Positions 19,201-26,903 of a stretch of 64,000 bases of DNA are shown here, one piece after another; within the stretch, counting starts at the first letter, position 1, and every line of letters begins with the position of its first letter. The notes beneath the pieces are model-generated. The model did no database searches. It saw only the letters and a list, made by a program, of their open reading frames with translations, and had not been told where the DNA came from. A program made the position numbers and the translations under genes. Origin of the DNA: Candidatus Brevundimonas colombiensis. Its GTDB lineage: Bacteria > Pseudomonadota > Alphaproteobacteria > Caulobacterales > Caulobacteraceae. Location of the stretch: contig CP119326.1 of assembly GCA_029202665.1 (NCBI GenBank), positions 3,100,001 through 3,164,000 on the forward strand, written 5' to 3'.

Positions 19201-20531
19201 CCCGGACGCGCGAGATGTCGGGGCGCGTCTCCATCAACGGCCAGATTCAGCCGATCTGGGACCTGTTCCTGGGCGGCGAACGCAGCCTGGCGGGCCAGGT
19301 GGCGGGTCAGGCGACCCTCGCCGGCACCCTGAATGCCCCGCGCCTTAACGGACGGTTCGATCTCAGTCAGGGGAACTATCGCGAGAAGGCGGTGGGCCTG
19401 GTGCTGAGCGACCTGACCCTGCGGACACGGTTCGACGACACCGCGGCCCAGATCGAAACCTTCACCGCCAACGACGGCAAGGGCGGGACCGTGTCCGGTC
19501 AGGGCCGCGTGGGTCTGCGCCAGGGGTCCGGCTCCAACGCCCAGCTGATGCTGAACCGCTTCCGCCTCATCGACAACGACATCGCCGAGGCGCGGGCGTC
19601 CGGGCCGATCACCATCGTTCGCGGCGCCGACGGCAATATCCAGCTGGGCGGCCAGATCGTGGTCGACGAGGCCAAGATCGAACCGGAACTGCCCGGATCG
19701 ACCGGCATCGTCTCCATGGATGTGGTGGAGATCAATCGCCCCGGCGGCGATCCTGTCGAAAGCGAACAGAAGACGCGCGGGCCGCAGATCGGCATGGACA
19801 TCAGCCTGCGATCCTCGGGCGGCAAGGTGCGCGTCAACGGCCGCGGCCTGAATGTCATCCTGGACGTCAACGCGCGCGTGCGCGGCACCATCGCCGAGCC
19901 GCAGCTGACCGGATCGGCCAATGTGGTGCGCGGCGACTATGAGTTCGCGGGTAAGCGGTTCGTGTTCAACGACACCGGCCGGATCACCCTGTCGACCGAT
20001 CCCAAACAGATCCGCCTGAACCTGGCGGCGACGCGAGAAGATGCGGCCCTGACCGCCACCATCAATGTGACCGGCACGGCGGCGGAGCCGAAGATCGCCC
20101 TGACGTCCACCCCGTCCCTGCCCCAGGACGAAATCCTGTCGCAGGTGCTGTTCGGGCGGTCGGCGTCGCAGCTGTCGGCGTTCGAGGCGGCGCAGCTGGC
20201 GGCCGGGGTCGCCGCCCTGGCCGGCGGCGGCGGGTTCGACGTGATCGGCAACCTGCGCGAACTGGCGGGTCTGGACCGGCTGTCGTTCGGCGGCGACGCC
20301 TCGGCGGTGACTGTAGCGGGGGGGCGTTACATCACCGACGACGTCTATCTGGAGGTCATCGGCGGCGGGCAGAACGGCGCAGCGGTCAAGGTGGAGTGGC
20401 AGCCTCGCCGCAACGTCGCCATCGCCTCGCAGTTCGGGGGCCAGGGCCAGACCAGCCTGTCGATCCGCTGGCGCCACGAAAGCCGCGAGGCCGGCGATCG
20501 TCGCCCCAATCGCAGCGGCCGCAACCGCTGA
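16269..20531 (+). CDS. tamB: TamB translocation and assembly module protein
   Basis: A 1420-aa inner-membrane-anchored AsmA/DUF490 protein that spans the periplasm as a long hydrophobic beta-groove, partner of TamA. A basic cytoplasmic tail (PAKRARRRGLVKR) precedes one membrane helix (about residues 39-62). The rest is a repetitive beta-rich domain, and the C-terminal DUF490/TamB domain ends in LSIRWRHES. The C-terminal segment DEILSQVLFGRSASQLSAFEAAQLA is highly conserved in TamB. The TTG start overlaps the tamA stop by 4 bp. A very long antisense ORF over this gene is a GC artefact. Confidence 0.93.
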   Translation: MTDRPPENGPDTQPDVVAEETPSTGSAPAKRARRRGLVKRIALIAGAVVAGLLVLVAAALVAGRFYIASDGGRQLVLERIQDLKISRYGRLKVYGLKGDLLSDFSIDRITLADSQGVWLEANNLSMDWSYLALLGRSFHANDIKAETIRVLRRPVVEPPTNEPSSPQPISVRIDKFSANVELMEGFSKEYGRWSLAGDASLPRNGAKSATVNADSLNRPGDFLRLSASFGGKLEDTRLNLRANEAQGGPLAGALGYSPDQPFSATAVLNADVVNARVQTGRFVPLIVQGHFGDKGSRVSGFVDFSGSDLLAPFVTRIGRTARFGFAMVPTPDKASQGVAWKLISDNVQSEARGLIRNADRSSPDGIKLDIQAASLSRLVGSDVAGPAAYSGLFKGDASNWSLNGQATLLNANVASYRATRIAGPLNLMVKDGRMDLDGDIRANGGSGEGIIGGLLGASPRLQMQAARMKDGAILLKKIDLQGQGLTLNGSGSRNLLGGMSFRGEAQLTDARRVLPDARGAFGGPIRASSAKTGAPWVLNFDGRGRNLTIGMAELDRLLGKTPRLQLAGRLNGGRIEVERGELTGAAGRAGAKGLIETAGRLRLALDWNARGPFAAGPVEIGGDMNGRGALTGTLSQPRVDLTAGFQQVTAGALTLNNADLTLSFRKGADASDGRITVVSGSNYGPARASGNFFLGGKRIRLSDLDVDAGGVTAKGAIALSDNIPSSADLTFTARAGAFLASGEANGRVRLTDGGGSDSAILDVNGRNVRLAGQSWTIRTLDLDGRGTLNNLPFTLALDVGGSTPAQFNGTGVYSRQNTTHALTLRGGGRVREVAFTTRSPASVTLNGANRTAHLDLGVGGGVLLADLRQDARTVAVQADLTRVDLGSISPELRGSVTGQVAMRGAGNDLSGTANIALQNVRSIDAPRGLAVDGRVDATLAGDRLTIKATAVDEGAVQASADVVLPVEASAAPLRLAIARTREMSGRVSINGQIQPIWDLFLGGERSLAGQVAGQATLAGTLNAPRLNGRFDLSQGNYREKAVGLVLSDLTLRTRFDDTAAQIETFTANDGKGGTVSGQGRVGLRQGSGSNAQLMLNRFRLIDNDIAEARASGPITIVRGADGNIQLGGQIVVDEAKIEPELPGSTGIVSMDVVEINRPGGDPVESEQKTRGPQIGMDISLRSSGGKVRVNGRGLNVILDVNARVRGTIAEPQLTGSANVVRGDYEFAGKRFVFNDTGRITLSTDPKQIRLNLAATREDAALTATINVTGTAAEPKIALTSTPSLPQDEILSQVLFGRSASQLSAFEAAQLAAGVAALAGGGGFDVIGNLRELAGLDRLSFGGDASAVTVAGGRYITDDVYLEVIGGGQNGAAVKVEWQPRRNVAIASQFGGQGQTSLSIRWRHESREAGDRRPNRSGRNR

Positions 20532-20564
20532 CCCCCGCCGCCGGCCGCGAGGTCGGGCGCGGGG

Positions 20565-20906
20565 TCAGAGGACCTCCAGCACCCGCTCCAGCGGGCGGCC
20601 GACGACGGCGCCCTTGTCGGTTTCGACGATGGGGCGTTCGATCAGGATCGGCTGGGCCAGGGCGGCGGCCAGCAACGCTTCGTCATCGGCGCCGGCGTCC
20701 AGCAGGGCCTTGGCCTCGGCCTCCTTGCGGCGCATCAGGCCGGACAGGCCGCCGCCGGTCCGCGCGGCCAGTCGTTCCAGCGTCGCCCGATCCCATCCGG
20801 TCTTCAGATATTCGATCACCGCCGGCTCGATCCCCCGCTCCCGCAGCAGGGCCAGGGCGTTGCGCGAGGTCGAGCATTTCGGATTGTGATACAGCACCAC
20901 GGTCAT
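20565..20906 (-). CDS. arsC: Glutaredoxin-dependent arsenate reductase ArsC family
   Basis: A 113-aa thioredoxin-fold protein of the ArsC/Spx/YffB family. The catalytic cysteine sits in YHNPKCSTSRNAL (Cys12 region). The three arginines that bind arsenate in ArsC have candidates in LMRRKE, LIERPIV and VGRPLE. This full set favours a true arsenate reductase over YffB-type relatives. There is no arsenite pump or ArsR nearby, which is common for housekeeping arsC. The ATG overlaps the stop of the upstream membrane protein gene by one base, so the two are co-transcribed. Confidence 0.9.
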   Translation of the reverse strand: MTVVLYHNPKCSTSRNALALLRERGIEPAVIEYLKTGWDRATLERLAARTGGGLSGLMRRKEAEAKALLDAGADDEALLAAALAQPILIERPIVETDKGAVVGRPLERVLEVL

Positions 20907-21448
20907 CAGGGTTCTCTCCGCAAACGGTGCAGCATCATGGCCCCCTGCAGCGACGCCACATAGATGACCGCAGAGACCGCCGCCGCCGGCCAGGTGGTCA
21001 GGGTGACCCAGAGCGGCAGCTCCGGCGTCGGCATCGTGCCCAGCAGACGCATTCCCATATTGGCCACCAGGCTATAGGCGATAAGGGCCAGCATGATGAT
21101 GGGGATGGCGCGCGTCATCGCCCGCCACTGGACCACGCCCAGCACGACATAGAGCAGGACCGTGAAGACGGCGCCGGAAACCATGGCGAACGGAAAGATG
21201 GCCTTCATCATCTCGCGCTGCACGGCGACCTGATCCGCCGACAGACCCATTCGGGCGTATTCGCTGCTCATCGCCGTCTCGAACCAGCCCGAGGTAAACA
21301 TCCACCAGGTCGGGATCAGACCGACGATCAGGGCGATGGCCAGGCCGAACACCATGGACCGGGCCGACCGCTGCGCCTCGGCCATGCCGCGCGGCAGTTT
21401 CAGGGGGTTCATGGCCCGCACCCACGGCGCGATGGTCGAACGTTTCAT
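20906..21448 (-). CDS. Hypothetical membrane protein upstream of arsC
   Basis: A 180-aa protein with four predicted membrane helices (about residues 33-52, 85-108, 113-135 and 148-168) and a basic N-terminus. It resembles YIP1-type membrane proteins of unknown function (long loop after helix 1 and alanine/valine-rich helices). No catalytic motif is seen. It shares a one-base overlap with arsC downstream, and the 99-bp space to the M20 hydrolase gene is a divergent promoter region. Confidence 0.7.
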   Translation of the reverse strand: MKRSTIAPWVRAMNPLKLPRGMAEAQRSARSMVFGLAIALIVGLIPTWWMFTSGWFETAMSSEYARMGLSADQVAVQREMMKAIFPFAMVSGAVFTVLLYVVLGVVQWRAMTRAIPIIMLALIAYSLVANMGMRLLGTMPTPELPLWVTLTTWPAAAVSAVIYVASLQGAMMLHRLRREP

Positions 21449-21547
21449 GCGAGAGGTCCCTTGTTCGGTCGGGAAACTAGCGATGATCGGCGCTCACTTA
21501 CAGACCCGTCCTTCACCTTTGTCGCCGGTCCGTCTAGGGTTCGGCCG

Positions 21548-22798
21548 ATGCGGATTCTGACCTCCGACCAGGCCGTCCTCGACCACGTCGCTGCGCGACG
21601 CGAGGCCATCATCAGGCGCACCATCGACTGGGCGAACATCAACTCCGGCAGCCGCAACGCCGCCGGGCTGAACGCCATGCTGGATGTGCTGGAGGCCGAG
21701 GCCCGCCGCCTGCCCGCCTCGGTCGAGCGGCTGCCGACGCAGGGTTCGACCACAGTCGACGACAACGGCGCAGTGCGAGAAGAAGCCCACGCCGACGCCC
21801 TGAAGATCACCGCCCGGCCCGACGCCCCGATCCAGATCGTGCTGACCGGCCATTACGACACCGTCTTTCCGGCCGACAGCAGGTTCCAGACCGTGACCAC
21901 CCGCCCCGACGGCGCCCTGAACGGTCCCGGCGTGGCCGACATGAAGGGTGGGATCAGCGTGATGCTGGCCGCGCTTGAGGCGTTCGAAACCCATCCCGAC
22001 CGCCACGGCGTGGGCTGGACCGTGCTGCTCAGCCCCGACGAGGAGATCGGCTCGCCCGCCTCGGCGCCCCTGCTGGCCGAACTGGGCGCGCGGGGACATA
22101 TCGGCCTGACCTATGAACCGGCCCTGGCCGACGGCACCCTGGCGGGGGCGAGAAAGGGCAGCGGCAATTATCACCTGATCGTCACCGGCCGCGCCGCCCA
22201 TGCCGGTCGCGCCTTCGACGAGGGGCGCAATGCGGTGGCGGGCGCCGCCATCATCGCGGGCGCCCTGCATGGGCTGAACGGCCAGCACGAGGGCGTCACC
22301 GTCAATGTCGCCAGGATCGCGGGCGGCGGCGCCCTGAACGTGGTCGCCGATAACGCCGTGGTCCGCTTCAATGTTCGCGTGCCGGACAAGGCCGCCGCCG
22401 ACTGGATCGACGCCCAGGTGCGCGCCATCGCCGCAACGCCGCCGTTCGAGGGGCTGACGCTTGACCTGCACGGCGGCTTCACCCGCGCGCCCAAGCCGAT
22501 GGACACGGCCCAGACCGCCCTGTTCGAAGCGGTGAAGGAAGCGGGCGCCCTGCTGGGCCAGCCCATCGCCTGGAAACCCTCGGGCGGGGTGTGCGAGGGC
22601 AATAATCTGCACGCCGCCGGTCTGCCCAACATCGACACCCTGGGCGTCCGGGGTGGAGAGATCCATTCGGATCAGGAGTTCGCCTGGCCCGACAGTTTCG
22701 TCGAACGCGCCCAGCTCAGCGCCCTGATCCTGTGCAAGGTCGCCTCGGGCGAGATCGACGCGGCCAAACTGAAATCCCTGCGGATGGAAACCCTGTAG
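21548..22798 (+). CDS. M20 family metallohydrolase (carboxypeptidase G2-like)
   Basis: A 416-aa zinc amidohydrolase of the M20/ArgE/DapE/CPG2 superfamily. Metal-site motifs are all present: GHYDTVF (His), GVADMKGG (bridging Asp), SPDEEIGS (general base Glu and ligand Glu) and the late GEIHSDQEF (His). The dimerisation-domain motif AAHAGRAFDEGRNA fits CPG2-type enzymes that remove C-terminal glutamate from N-acyl compounds. It stops one base before astA, so it is part of the ast operon and is a candidate for hydrolysing N-succinylglutamate in place of AstE. The substrate is inferred from context. Confidence 0.88.
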   Translation: MRILTSDQAVLDHVAARREAIIRRTIDWANINSGSRNAAGLNAMLDVLEAEARRLPASVERLPTQGSTTVDDNGAVREEAHADALKITARPDAPIQIVLTGHYDTVFPADSRFQTVTTRPDGALNGPGVADMKGGISVMLAALEAFETHPDRHGVGWTVLLSPDEEIGSPASAPLLAELGARGHIGLTYEPALADGTLAGARKGSGNYHLIVTGRAAHAGRAFDEGRNAVAGAAIIAGALHGLNGQHEGVTVNVARIAGGGALNVVADNAVVRFNVRVPDKAAADWIDAQVRAIAATPPFEGLTLDLHGGFTRAPKPMDTAQTALFEAVKEAGALLGQPIAWKPSGGVCEGNNLHAAGLPNIDTLGVRGGEIHSDQEFAWPDSFVERAQLSALILCKVASGEIDAAKLKSLRMETL

Positions 22799-22799
22799 A

Positions 22800-23807
22800 A
22801 TGCTCATCGTCCGTCCCGCCGGTCCCGCCGACCTGGATCACCTTCTGGAGCTGGCCATCCTGTCCGGCCCCGGCTTCACCAGCCTGCCTGAAGATCCCGA
22901 CGTCCTGTCCGACCGGCTGGAGCTGAGCCAGGCCAGCTTCCGGGGCGAGGTCACGCCGCAGGAGGCCTGGTACACATTGATGCTGGAGGACGGCGACACC
23001 GGCGACATCGACGGCATCGGCTCGGTAAAGGCGACGGTGGGGCTGAAACGCCCCTTCTTCTCGTTCCGCGTCGTGAACAACACCGCCTCCTCGCCCTCCA
23101 TCGGGGTCAAGCTGGATCATCATACCCTGGTGCTGGTCAATGAATGCACCGGCTGGACCGAGGTCGGGTCGCTGTTCCTGAAGGCCGACCGGCGCAAGGG
23201 CGGCGCAGGCCGCCTGCTCAGCCAGTCGCGCTATATGCTGATCGGCGCCCAGCCCGACCTGTTCGCCGAGAATGTGCTGGCCGAACTGCGCGGCGTCTTC
23301 ACCCCCGACGGCGCCTGCCCCTTCTGGGATCATGTGGCGCACAAATTCTTCCCGATGGAGTTCGACGACGCCGACCGGATGACCGGATCGACCGACAAAC
23401 AGTTCATCCTCGATCTGGCCCCGCGCCATCCGATCTATGTCGAGCTGCTGCCCGAACCCGCCCGCGCCGTGATCGGCAAGGTGCATCCGCAGGGCGTGCC
23501 CGCCATGGCCCTGCTGGAGAGCGAAGGCTTCCGCACCAATGGGCTGGTGGATATTTTCGACGCTGGCCCGACCGTCTCCTGCGGGCGCGACAACATCCGC
23601 ACGGTGCGCGATGCGCGCCTGCTGACGCTGGAGATCACCGATCAGGTCGAGGCCGAACTGCCGGCCCTGATCTCGACCGACAGCGTGGCCGCCTTCCGCG
23701 CCGTCCGCGCCAAGGCGGACATCCACGGCGAGACCGTTCGCCTGTCCGCCGAAACCGCCGCCGCGCTGAAGGTTCGCGCGGGGGACGCCGTGCGGGTGAA
23801 ATCGTGA
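22800..23807 (+). CDS. astA: Arginine N-succinyltransferase
   Basis: First enzyme of the arginine succinyltransferase (AST) pathway: succinyl-CoA + L-arginine to N2-succinylarginine. The 335-aa length and sequence blocks are typical of AstA: MLIVRPAGPADLDHLLELA, SFRVVNNTASSP, LVLVNECTGWTEVGSLFL, RKGGAGRLLSQSRYMLI and CPFWDHVAHKFFPMEFDDAD. The fold is a two-domain GNAT-like acyltransferase. It follows the M20 hydrolase by one base and precedes astD, separated by a 30-bp inverted repeat. Confidence 0.95.
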   Translation: MLIVRPAGPADLDHLLELAILSGPGFTSLPEDPDVLSDRLELSQASFRGEVTPQEAWYTLMLEDGDTGDIDGIGSVKATVGLKRPFFSFRVVNNTASSPSIGVKLDHHTLVLVNECTGWTEVGSLFLKADRRKGGAGRLLSQSRYMLIGAQPDLFAENVLAELRGVFTPDGACPFWDHVAHKFFPMEFDDADRMTGSTDKQFILDLAPRHPIYVELLPEPARAVIGKVHPQGVPAMALLESEGFRTNGLVDIFDAGPTVSCGRDNIRTVRDARLLTLEITDQVEAELPALISTDSVAAFRAVRAKADIHGETVRLSAETAAALKVRAGDAVRVKS

Positions 23808-23818
23808 TCCTCCCTATC

Positions 23819-23946
23819 CCGCTCATCCCGGCGAAAGCCGGGACCCAGCGCTTTGGGCGATGGATGCGTGACATCGATACCCGGTGGTCATCCGACGCAC
23901 CGACAATGCGAAAGAACTGGGTCCCGGCTTTCGCCGGGATGAGCGG
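23819..23946. repeat. Perfect 30-bp inverted repeat between astA and astD
   Basis: Arms at 23819-23848 and 23917-23946 are exact reverse complements over 30 bp, and each arm itself contains a hairpin (CCCGGC-GAAA-GCCGGG). The 68-bp centre has no ORF of its own. This is the alphaproteobacterial CATCCCGGCGAAAGCCGGGA type of palindromic element. It ends 12 bp before the astD ATG and would form a long RNA hairpin inside the ast transcript. Confidence 0.9.
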
Positions 23947-23958
23947 AGTATTTTTGCG

Positions 23959-25377
23959 ATGACCCATTTCACCTCCATCGACCCCACGACCGAGGCCGTG
24001 AACTGGGAGGGGCAGGCCGCCAGCCCGGCCCAGGTCCAGTCCGCCGTGGACGCCGCCCGCGCCGCCTTCCCCGACTGGGCCAACCGCCCGCGTCAGGACC
24101 GGATCGACGCCGTCAAACGCTATCAGGCCGTGCTGAAGGACCGCGCGCCCCAGATCGCCGAGGCCATCAGTCGCGAGACCGGCAAGCCCCTGTGGGAGAC
24201 CAAAACCGAAGCCGCCGCCATGATCGGCAAGGTCGACATCTCGATCCGCGCCTATGACGAGCGAACGGGCGAGCGCACCAATGGCACCGCCTTCGGCCGC
24301 GCCGCCCTGCGTCACCGCCCGCACGGCGTGGCGGCGGTGCTTGGCCCATTCAACTTCCCCGGCCATCTGCCCAACGGCCATATCGTCCCGGCCCTGCTGG
24401 CGGGCGACACGGTGGTCTTCAAGCCTTCGGAAGAGACGCCGCTGGTCGGTCAGATGATGGCCGAGGCCTTCGCCGCCGCCGACCTGCCGACCGGCGTGAT
24501 CAATGTAGTTCAAGGCGGGCGCGAAACGGGCGCGGCCCTGCTGGACGCCGGCATCGACGCCCTGATGTTCACCGGATCTGGCGCGGCGGGCGCGCATTTC
24601 CGCAGGAAGTTCGCCGACAATCCGCACGTCATCCTGGCGCTGGAGCTGGGCGGCAACAATCCGCTGGTCGTCTGGGACGCCGCCGACGCCGAGGCCGTGG
24701 CGGGCATCGTGGTGCAGTCTGCCTTCGTCACCACGGGTCAGCGCTGCTCCTGCGCCCGTCGCCTGATCGTGCCGGAAGGACCGCAGGGCGACGCGATTGT
24801 GGAGGCCGTCGTCGCCCTGTCCGACCGCCTGATCTTCGGCCCGTGGAACAGCGATCCCGAGCCCTATGCCGGGCCGTTGATCTCGGCCTACGCCGCCCAG
24901 ACCGCGCTTCAGGCCCTGCAGCAGCGCATCGACCTGGGCGCCAAGGTCATCCGGGCGTCGGGACCCGTGGACAATCTGCCCGGCGCCTTCGTCCGCCCGG
25001 CCATCATCGACGTCACCGGCCTGGACGTGCTGGACGAGGAGATGTTCGCGCCCTTCCTTCAGGTGATCCGCGTCCCGACGTTCGAGGCCGCCATCGCCGC
25101 CGCCAACGCCACGCGATACGGCCTGTCCGCCGGTCTGGTCAGCGATGATCCGAAGACCTGGGACCACTTCATCCGCCGCATCCGCGCGGGCGTGGTCAAC
25201 TTCAACCGCCCGACCACAGGGGCGGCGGGCGACATGCCGTTCGGCGGCCTGGGCGCCAGCGGCAACCACCGGCCCAGCGCCTATTACGCCGCCGACTACT
25301 GCGCCTATCCGGTCGCCAGTTTCGAGGCGGACGCGGTCGCCAACATCGAAGGCGAGATCAAGGGGTTGCGGGCGTGA
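23959..25377 (+). CDS. astD: Succinylglutamate-semialdehyde dehydrogenase
   Basis: NAD-dependent oxidation of N-succinylglutamate 5-semialdehyde to N-succinylglutamate, fourth step of the AST pathway. The 472-aa length is normal. Aldehyde dehydrogenase hallmarks are LGPFNFPGHLPNGHI, the Rossmann segment FTGSGAAGAHF, LELGGNNP with the general-base Glu, and the catalytic Cys in TTGQRCSCARR. MPFGGLGASGNHRPSAYYAADYC near the end is AstD-like. The ATG at 23959 is chosen; upstream in-frame codons fall inside the inverted repeat. Confidence 0.95.
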   Translation: MTHFTSIDPTTEAVNWEGQAASPAQVQSAVDAARAAFPDWANRPRQDRIDAVKRYQAVLKDRAPQIAEAISRETGKPLWETKTEAAAMIGKVDISIRAYDERTGERTNGTAFGRAALRHRPHGVAAVLGPFNFPGHLPNGHIVPALLAGDTVVFKPSEETPLVGQMMAEAFAAADLPTGVINVVQGGRETGAALLDAGIDALMFTGSGAAGAHFRRKFADNPHVILALELGGNNPLVVWDAADAEAVAGIVVQSAFVTTGQRCSCARRLIVPEGPQGDAIVEAVVALSDRLIFGPWNSDPEPYAGPLISAYAAQTALQALQQRIDLGAKVIRASGPVDNLPGAFVRPAIIDVTGLDVLDEEMFAPFLQVIRVPTFEAAIAAANATRYGLSAGLVSDDPKTWDHFIRRIRAGVVNFNRPTTGAAGDMPFGGLGASGNHRPSAYYAADYCAYPVASFEADAVANIEGEIKGLRA

Positions 25378-25390
25378 TCTCGCACCGTGC

Positions 25391-25555
25391 CTCTCCCTCC
25401 CCGTTTCGGGGAGGGTCGTCGCGCAGCGACGGGGTGGGGGCGGCCCGGCAGGGTCGCGCTGGTCTGGTGCATGACAGGTCTGTGGGACGTCGCCTTGTCG
25501 CCCCCACCCGTCTTCGCCTTCGGCTCAGCCACCCTCCCCGGGCCGGGGAGGGAGA
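25391..25555. repeat. Nested palindromic repeat between astD and astB
   Basis: Two hairpins share the same arms, CCCTCCCC and GGGGAGGG (25395-25415 and 25532-25552). Inside them lies a further inverted pair, GGGTGGGGGCG (25432-25442) and CGCCCCCACCC (25499-25509). The whole 165-bp block is non-coding and could fold into one long structure in the ast mRNA. It is a different element type from the one between astA and astD. Confidence 0.75.
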
Positions 25556-25561
25556 ATCCTG

Positions 25562-26896
25562 ATGACCGCCGTCGAAGCCAACGCCGATGGCCTGATCGGT
25601 CCGACGCATTCCTATGCGGGCCTGTCGCCGGGCAATCTGGCGTCCAGCCTGAACAAGGGCGAGGCGTCGAACCCGCGCGCGGCGGTTCTACAGGGCCTGG
25701 ACAAGATGAGGCTGCTGGCGGACCTGGGCCTGCCCCAGTTCGTCCTGCCGCCGCATGAGCGGCCGAACATCCCCTTCCTGCGTTCGCTGGGCTTCGGCGG
25801 TTCGGACGCCCAGGTGCTGGAACGCGCGTGGCGGACCGCCCCCTCCTTCGCCGCCGCCGCCTGTTCGGCCTCGCCCATGTGGGCCGCCAACGCCGCCACG
25901 GTGACGCCCAGCGCCGACGCCGCGGACGGTCGGGTGCATTTCACCCCCGCCAACCTGCACACCAATCTGCACCGCAGCCTGGAACACCAGCAGACGAAAC
26001 GCGCGCTGGACGCCCTGTTCCTCGATCCCGGCCGGTTCGCCGTCCATGACGCCCTGCCCGCCGTGGCGCATTTAGCCGACGAGGGCGCGGCCAATCATGT
26101 CCGCCTGTGCGCCACGCACGGCGGTCGCGGGGTCAATCTGCTGGTCTGGGGCCGCGAGGCGTTTGAGCCTTGGGACGGCCCCTTCCCCGCGCGCCAGACG
26201 CGCGAAGCCTCAGAGGCCATCGTCCGCCGCCATGAGGCGGGCCGCCCGGTTCTGGTCCAGCAGTCCCGCGCGGCCATCGCGGGCGGAACCTTCCATAACG
26301 ACGTGGTCTGCGTCGGGGCGCTGGACACCCTGTTCTTCCACGAACTGGCGTTTGAGGACACGGATGCGACAAAGGCCGCCATCCGCCGCGCCGCCGACGG
26401 CCTGTTCGACCCGCAGTTCTTAGAGGTTTCCAACGCCGACCTGCCGCTGGCCGACGCGATCAGCAGCTATCTGTTCAACTCCATGCTGATCCAGGTTCCG
26501 GGCGAGGACCGCCTGACCCTGATCTGTCCGACGGAAACCCGCGACAATCCACGCAGCCATGCGGTCGCCGAACGGATCGCCGCCTCCAATGGTCCGATCG
26601 GCACGGTGCGCTACGTCGATGTGCGCCAGTCGATGCGGAACGGCGGCGGCCCCGCCTGCCTGCGCCTGCGCGTGGTGCTGACTGACGCGGAGCTGGCGGC
26701 GACCAATCCGGCCATGCGCCTGACCGACGCCCTGCACGCGCGCCTGTCGGACTGGGCGAACCGCTGGTATCGTGATGAACTGCGTCCCGCCGATCTGGCC
26801 GATCCGGCCCTGCTGGACGAGACGCGCGGGGCGCTGGACGCGCTGACGGCAATCCTGAAACTGGGCCCCGACTTCTATCCCTTCCAGAGAGGCTGA
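25562..26896 (+). CDS. astB: N-succinylarginine dihydrolase
   Basis: Second AST step: N2-succinylarginine to N2-succinylornithine, CO2 and ammonia. The 444-aa protein has the pentein (amidinotransferase-like) fold. Family blocks are DGLIGPTHSYAGLSPGN, ASSLNKGEASNPRAAVLQGLDKM, ANLHTNLHRSLE, the catalytic His in IAGGTFHNDVVCVG, and the catalytic Cys in NGGGPACLRLRV. The ATG lies 7 bp after the palindromic block. The order astA-astD-astB here lacks astC and astE. Confidence 0.95.
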   Translation: MTAVEANADGLIGPTHSYAGLSPGNLASSLNKGEASNPRAAVLQGLDKMRLLADLGLPQFVLPPHERPNIPFLRSLGFGGSDAQVLERAWRTAPSFAAAACSASPMWAANAATVTPSADAADGRVHFTPANLHTNLHRSLEHQQTKRALDALFLDPGRFAVHDALPAVAHLADEGAANHVRLCATHGGRGVNLLVWGREAFEPWDGPFPARQTREASEAIVRRHEAGRPVLVQQSRAAIAGGTFHNDVVCVGALDTLFFHELAFEDTDATKAAIRRAADGLFDPQFLEVSNADLPLADAISSYLFNSMLIQVPGEDRLTLICPTETRDNPRSHAVAERIAASNGPIGTVRYVDVRQSMRNGGGPACLRLRVVLTDAELAATNPAMRLTDALHARLSDWANRWYRDELRPADLADPALLDETRGALDALTAILKLGPDFYPFQRG

Positions 26897-26903
26897 CGCG
26901 CCG

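Noticed and set aside
16245..20477. A 1410-codon open frame antisense to tamB
   Set aside because: High GC with strong third-position bias removes stops from the opposite strand. The translation is Gln/Arg/His/Ala-rich without any motif, whereas tamB has clear family features.
10185..25555. The palindromic repeats as insertion sequences or MITEs with target duplications
   Set aside because: No transposase ORF and no flanking direct duplications were visible, so they are reported only as palindromic repeats.
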